DNA from: Myxococcales bacterium
GTDB taxonomy: Bacteria > Myxococcota_A > Polyangia > Polyangiales > Polyangiaceae
Direction of reading: 5' to 3'
Length of the DNA: 64,000 bases
NCBI GenBank assembly: GCA_016706225.1
Contig: JADJKB010000021.1
Span: forward strand, 186,001 to 250,000
Position 1 is the first letter of the stretch. Each line of letters begins with the position of its first letter. Made by a program: the position numbers and the translations under genes. The notes beneath the pieces are model-generated. The model saw only the letters and a program-made list of their open reading frames with translations. It ran no database searches and had not been told where the DNA came from. This document shows, piece by piece, positions 60,572 to 64,000 of the stretch.

Positions 60572-60604
60572 TTGACCTAACCATTAACTGCGCCTATGGT
60601 TAGG
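60572..60604 (+). promoter_or_regulatory. Promoter and overlapping inverted repeat upstream of arsR-type gene
   Basis: A -35-like TTGACC (60572-60577), 17-bp spacer and -10-like TATGGT (60595-60600) precede the ATG at 60608. A perfect 9-bp inverted repeat, CCTAACCAT (60576-60584) and ATGGTTAGG (60596-60604), covers spacer and -10. It is the likely operator for the ArsR-type repressor. Start of transcription would fall about one base before the ATG, giving a leaderless message. Confidence 0.6.
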
Positions 60605-60607
60605 CAC

Positions 60608-60973
60608 ATGCCTAATCAACCCGCCCAGCTCGATCGTGTGTTTCACGCGCTCGGGGACCCGACGCGGAGGGCGGTCCTGCAGCGGCTGAGCGGCGGGGCG
60701 GCTCCCGTGAGCGAGCTCGCCAAGCCGTTCGACATGGCGCTGCCGTCGTTCCTGCAACACCTGAGTGTGCTGGAGAGCTGCGGTCTGGTCCGCTCGCGGA
60801 AATCCGGCCGGGTCCGAACGTACCGGCTCTCGCCGCAGCCCTTGAAAGCGGCGGAGAGCTGGATGGTCAAACAACGCACGCTCTGGGAGCGCCGGCTCGA
60901 TCAGCTCGACCGCTACCTGGAAGACTCGAAGTCCCACCCCGAACAGAAGAGAGCATTGGAGAAGAGCAAATGA
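60608..60973 (+). CDS. ArsR-family transcriptional regulator
   Basis: This protein has 121 residues from the ATG at 60608; an in-frame ATG at 60596 lies inside the operator repeat and is less likely. The winged-helix domain has VFHALGDPTRRAVLQRLSGG, PVSELAKPFDMALPSFLQHL and VLESCGLVRSRKSGRVRTY. This is the metal-independent subgroup that is often next to AHSA1/SRPBCC genes. No Cys metal-binding motif is present in the recognition helix. The stop overlaps the next ATG (ATGA). Confidence 0.92.
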   Translation: MPNQPAQLDRVFHALGDPTRRAVLQRLSGGAAPVSELAKPFDMALPSFLQHLSVLESCGLVRSRKSGRVRTYRLSPQPLKAAESWMVKQRTLWERRLDQLDRYLEDSKSHPEQKRALEKSK

Positions 60974-61452
60974 TCGATCCGGAACTAGATCTCGTCCTCG
61001 AGCGGACCGTCGACGTATCACCCGAGCTCGTGTGGAGGGCGTGGACCGAACCAGAGCGCATCAAACACTGGTTCACGCCGGCGCCGTGGACCACGACGGC
61101 GTGTGAGATCGATCTGCGCCCCGGCGGCGCCTTTCGCACGGTCATGCGCTCGCCGGAGGGCGAGGAGTTCCCGAACGTCGGTTGTTATCTGGAAATCATC
61201 CCTAACCGGAAGCTGGTCTGGACGGACGCGCTCGAGCCGGAGTACCGGCCGTCACGCCAAGCGCCGGGTGAGAACTGCCCGTTCCACTTCACGGCCACCA
61301 TCCTGCTCGAACCGCACGGCGAGGGCACGAAGTACACGGCCATCGCCATGCATACCGACAGGGCGAGCCGCGTGAAGCACGAAGAGATGGGCTTTCACTC
61401 CGGCTGGGGCAAGGCGCTCGAGCAGCTCGTCGCTCACATGAAGGCAGGTTGA
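60970..61452 (+). CDS. SRPBCC/AHSA1-family protein
   Basis: This 160-residue protein has the AHSA1-type START-like fold: LVLERTVDVSPELVWRAWTE at the N-terminus, IKHWFTPAPW, DLRPGGAFRTVM and the C-terminal helix MGFHSGWGKALEQLVAHMK. It forms a hydrophobic cavity for a small molecule or lipid, and is co-regulated with the preceding ArsR-type gene through a 4-bp overlap. The ligand is unknown. Confidence 0.93.
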   Translation: MIDPELDLVLERTVDVSPELVWRAWTEPERIKHWFTPAPWTTTACEIDLRPGGAFRTVMRSPEGEEFPNVGCYLEIIPNRKLVWTDALEPEYRPSRQAPGENCPFHFTATILLEPHGEGTKYTAIAMHTDRASRVKHEEMGFHSGWGKALEQLVAHMKAG

Positions 61453-61467
61453 GCGACTCAGCGTGCG

Positions 61468-61629
61468 TCACGGAGGGTCTTTTTTCGCGGAGGAGGCTTG
61501 CGGCCCGACTCCGCTCGGGTCCGCGGTCGGGGCAACGTTGCCGCCGCATCCCGGTACGGCAAGGACGGTGACGACGAAGGGCGCGACGAGAGCGCGGCGG
61601 CGCGGTACGCGGGCGGGGGTTGAGGACAT
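61468..61629 (-). CDS. Small lipoprotein
   Basis: From the ATG at 61629 this gives 53 residues: basic start (RVPRRRALV), hydrophobic core APFVVTVLAVPGC and lipobox with Cys28, then a Pro/Ser/Gly tail ending KKDPP. The features fit a lipoprotein, but the protein is short and GC-rich frames can mimic this. It lies 111 bp after the large DUF2330/AgmX gene on the same strand. Confidence 0.5.
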   Translation of the reverse strand: MSSTPARVPRRRALVAPFVVTVLAVPGCGGNVAPTADPSGVGPQASSAKKDPP

Positions 61630-61740
61630 TCGACGCCAGGCTGCGCGATGCCTCGGCGGTTGGCAAGCGCGGAGCGTCACCCCCGGCGTGGCGCCCAGCT
61701 GATTCGCGTGGGCTCGAAGCGCGATGCCCACGAAGCCGAA

Positions 61741-63957
61741 TCACTTCGGATTCTCGAATCCGATCGTGACTCGCACCTTGACCGCGCCCTGACCTTCCGG
61801 TCTCGGGAACGACAGGGCGCGCGTGGCGTTGCCCATGCAAATCCCCGTCGACGCAGCGACGTCCGCGGTGCTGGCGGCCATGCTGGTGACCGTACCGCTT
61901 CGCCCGATGTCGAAGCTGAGAGTCACCTGGCCCTTGTTGGCGGGGTGTTGCGCGTTGGCATAACACTGGCGGAAACGCGCGAAGTGCTGGCGCAAGATGC
62001 GATCGACCACCTCGCGCGGCAGGCCCGCCGACACAGTCGTGCTGATGCGCTTCAAGCGAAGGGAGTTCCGCGGCACACCAACACCGAGCTTCGCGTCCTT
62101 GATGCTGCGCCGGAGCGCGATCGTCTCCGGCGTCAGTGGCCCCAGCGACAGGACGCCGCGCTCGACTCCCCGACCAATGCGGGGACCGCCGCCAACGAGC
62201 ACCGCCTCGACGCAGCCGAGCACGCCCTTGGGCATGGGCCCTTCGACCAGCGCGCGGGGCGCCCCCGACTCGTTGCTGTCGACGACGTAGCTCACCAGAC
62301 CCTCGACGCGGGGGTCCGCCGCGCAGCGCTGCTCGATGGCACCCACATCTCGCACCGCGTTCGTCGGCTGGTGACGAGCGTGACCCATGCCGCGCTCGTC
62401 CCGGTTGGACCACACGGGGATCAACTTGTCCCCCGGATGGCCGGCGAGCAGTCCCATCACGGCCCTCTGCCGCGCCACAGCTTCGCTCGGCAGGCTGAAC
62501 GCCTCGAGCACACCGGGCAGCGGTGACGTGTCTTCTGCGACGACCGCCTCGCCAGCGCTCGCGGACGGCGCCGCCGAGCCAGCCGCGACGGGCGCTGTGT
62601 TCGGCAGTGGGGTCGGCGGCTTTGCGCAACTCGCGCCGAGCACCAGCGCGAGGCCGGCACAAGCGAGCACGAGGGAGCGACGACGCAGCGCCAGCGCACC
62701 GACTGCGCCGAGCATGAGCGCACATCCGAGGCCGGGCATGCGGGGAGTCTTCGCGATGCCGCACGCGAGCCCCGAGTGCAAATCGAGGCTGAGGCTGTTT
62801 CCGAAGGGAGAGCCCGTCGCGATCGCCGGCGCCTGCTGGCGCGGCGCGGTCCACGTGGTCGGCGTGCGAGGTGCGGGAGGTGCGATGACGAGCTCTGAGG
62901 GGGGCGCTGGCGTCACCTCAGTCAGCGTGGGATCGAGCAGCACCATCAGCGGCCGGCGCTCCGTCACACACGTCGCGTCGCAGCCCTCCGCTCGGGCAGG
63001 CACCAGGATCAGATCGCCGAAACCCTGGCGTTGCCGCCCCCAATCGCCAAACGTCTGGAACTGCGCACCCGCTAACACAAACGCACCCAGGTCCGCGCCG
63101 AGCACCGAGCTGATCTCCGCCGCACCCTCATAGCGTACCCCTTCGCTCCAGGGCCGACGGATTTCCACCCGCCCTCCCCGCACGACCGGCGCGAGCGGAA
63201 CGTGCACACCCTGGGTGACCAGCCACACTTGCAGCTCGCGACCGGACTGGTCCGGTGCGTCCGCCGGCTCCTCGTACGGGTAGTACGGGAGCGGAGTATC
63301 GAAGCTGAGCCGCAGTGAGCGACTCACGAGCTCCTGCTCCTCGCCGAGTTTCACTTTCTTGCCTTCGTAGCGCAGGGCAACGAAGAAGAACCCGAGCTTC
63401 ACGTAGCGCTCGATCCACTTCTGCCCGGCCTCGCTGGCGCGGAACTTGTTCTTCTTGAGCCAGTCGGCCAGCGCCTTCGCGTCTGTCGCCGCGAGTACGA
63501 AGCTCGTGAAGTCCCCCACGCGCTTCTTCTCGAGCACCTGCACCGGCGCTCCGCCTCCGGAAGCAATCCCCCGTCCGACCCCTTCACCCTGACCCTTGCC
63601 ACCGGGCGCACCGAAGTCGCTCTCGGGCGTGTCGAGCAGGGTGTGCGGAAAACGTCCCTGGAGAGCGTCGAACGGCGGGCTCTTCACGTCGTTCACCTCG
63701 GGTCGGGCAGGCGTCGGCACGATGAACCCGAAGGGCAGCTCACCGGTGCTGGTGAAGCGCACCTCCCTCACGAAATGTTGCCGATGGCTGGCGGCGTCCC
63801 ACAAAATCAGCGTGCGCTCGTGCTCCATCCTGGGCGGCGCTTGGCTCTTCAGCTCGGCGACGAACATGCCACACGCCCGCGCGTCGCGGAGCGGCCAGAA
63901 ACAGCTGACGACCAGGGCCAGGAACAGACCCAGCGTGAGGGTGCGGCGCGTGAACAT
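61741..63957 (-). CDS. DUF2330 protein joined to a lipoprotein-like module with AgmX/PglI C-terminal domain
   Basis: This 738-residue protein has a signal peptide (cleavage near DARAC) and a DUF2330 domain (about 29-350: ACGMFVAE, LPFGFIVPTPARPEV). At about 398-428 is a MYXO-CTERM-like tail (ACGIAKTP, a hydrophobic segment and RRR). This is directly followed by a second signal-like core LVLACAGLALVLGASC with an internal lipobox-like Cys444 and an Ala/Ser linker. The end (about 645-738: LPREVVDRILRQHFARFRQC, ending VRVTIGFENPK) is the AgmX/PglI-type, TonB-like domain. It looks like two exported proteins in one frame. It runs to 43 bp from the window edge. Confidence 0.8.
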   Translation of the reverse strand: MFTRRTLTLGLFLALVVSCFWPLRDARACGMFVAELKSQAPPRMEHERTLILWDAASHRQHFVREVRFTSTGELPFGFIVPTPARPEVNDVKSPPFDALQGRFPHTLLDTPESDFGAPGGKGQGEGVGRGIASGGGAPVQVLEKKRVGDFTSFVLAATDAKALADWLKKNKFRASEAGQKWIERYVKLGFFFVALRYEGKKVKLGEEQELVSRSLRLSFDTPLPYYPYEEPADAPDQSGRELQVWLVTQGVHVPLAPVVRGGRVEIRRPWSEGVRYEGAAEISSVLGADLGAFVLAGAQFQTFGDWGRQRQGFGDLILVPARAEGCDATCVTERRPLMVLLDPTLTEVTPAPPSELVIAPPAPRTPTTWTAPRQQAPAIATGSPFGNSLSLDLHSGLACGIAKTPRMPGLGCALMLGAVGALALRRRSLVLACAGLALVLGASCAKPPTPLPNTAPVAAGSAAPSASAGEAVVAEDTSPLPGVLEAFSLPSEAVARQRAVMGLLAGHPGDKLIPVWSNRDERGMGHARHQPTNAVRDVGAIEQRCAADPRVEGLVSYVVDSNESGAPRALVEGPMPKGVLGCVEAVLVGGGPRIGRGVERGVLSLGPLTPETIALRRSIKDAKLGVGVPRNSLRLKRISTTVSAGLPREVVDRILRQHFARFRQCYANAQHPANKGQVTLSFDIGRSGTVTSMAASTADVAASTGICMGNATRALSFPRPEGQGAVKVRVTIGFENPK

Positions 63958-64000
63958 GCCGCCGAGAGTAAGCGCAACTGCCGCGCGACGTCGATCACCA

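Overview
The window looks like chromosomal DNA of a high-GC myxobacterium (Myxococcota, most likely the Polyangia). This rests on sequence style, not on a marker gene. There are about fifteen secreted lipoproteins, several with long Gly/Ser/Ala linkers after the lipobox, and cysteine-rich Stig1-type repeat proteins. One protein has a MYXO-CTERM-like tail. There are two Ser/Thr protein kinases, a DUF2330 protein with an AgmX/PglI-type C-terminus, and a small ribbon-helix-helix-like protein of a type I associate with myxobacteria. No rRNA, tRNA, CRISPR array or prophage was seen.

Layout. 1-5.8 kb is a tightly packed minus-strand series: a swivel-first aconitase-like enzyme, a SlyD-like FKBP, two small proteins, a lipoprotein HtrA protease, an ECF sigma factor and its anti-sigma factor (cut by the left edge). 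5.9-12.3 kb holds a LarA-like protein, a SUMF1-like lipoprotein, an alpha/beta hydrolase and a CtpA-type protease. 12.4-15.7 kb holds a kinase with a TerB-like tail, a KDPG-type aldolase and an esterase-like hydrolase. 16-25 kb mixes surface proteins, a CDF transporter, an orphan GspC-like protein and a coupled GAF/kinase pair. 25-33.5 kb has a GH13 amylase lipoprotein, a ten-repeat Stig1 protein, a desaturase, a coupled TerB-like/histidine-kinase pair and a MYXO-CTERM expansin-like protein. 33.5-38.6 kb has an MFS transporter, a GST, an M20 peptidase and a broken beta-barrel gene. 38.6-42.1 kb is sdhCAB. 42.4-50.8 kb is rich in surface and secreted proteins, including a two-peptidase fusion and a GH43 enzyme. 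51.5-54.2 kb is aconitase A. 54.5-57 kb is a small accessory patch: a DDE transposase, hairpins, a frameshifted four-helix-bundle gene and minisatellites. 57.1-64 kb has a NirS-like cytochrome, a TylF-like methyltransferase, a coupled arsR/AHSA1 pair and a large DUF2330/AgmX protein.

Working together. Central metabolism (aconitase A, succinate dehydrogenase) sits among envelope and signalling genes. Many same-strand neighbours overlap by 4 bp (ATGA or GTGA), which points to translational coupling: sigma/anti-sigma, HtrA/DUF1844/small protein, LarA/small protein, lipoprotein/hydrolase, GAF/kinase, TerB-like/histidine kinase and ArsR/AHSA1. Three genes appear broken: a frameshift near 20470, an in-frame TGA at 37996-37998 and a frameshift near 56324. 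These are either real pseudogenes or assembly errors.

Most unusual items: a cytochrome cd1-type protein that seems to lack all three d1-haem histidines, a Tat lipoprotein joining a C39-like cysteine peptidase to an HExxH metallopeptidase, and a 738-residue protein that looks like two exported proteins joined end to end.
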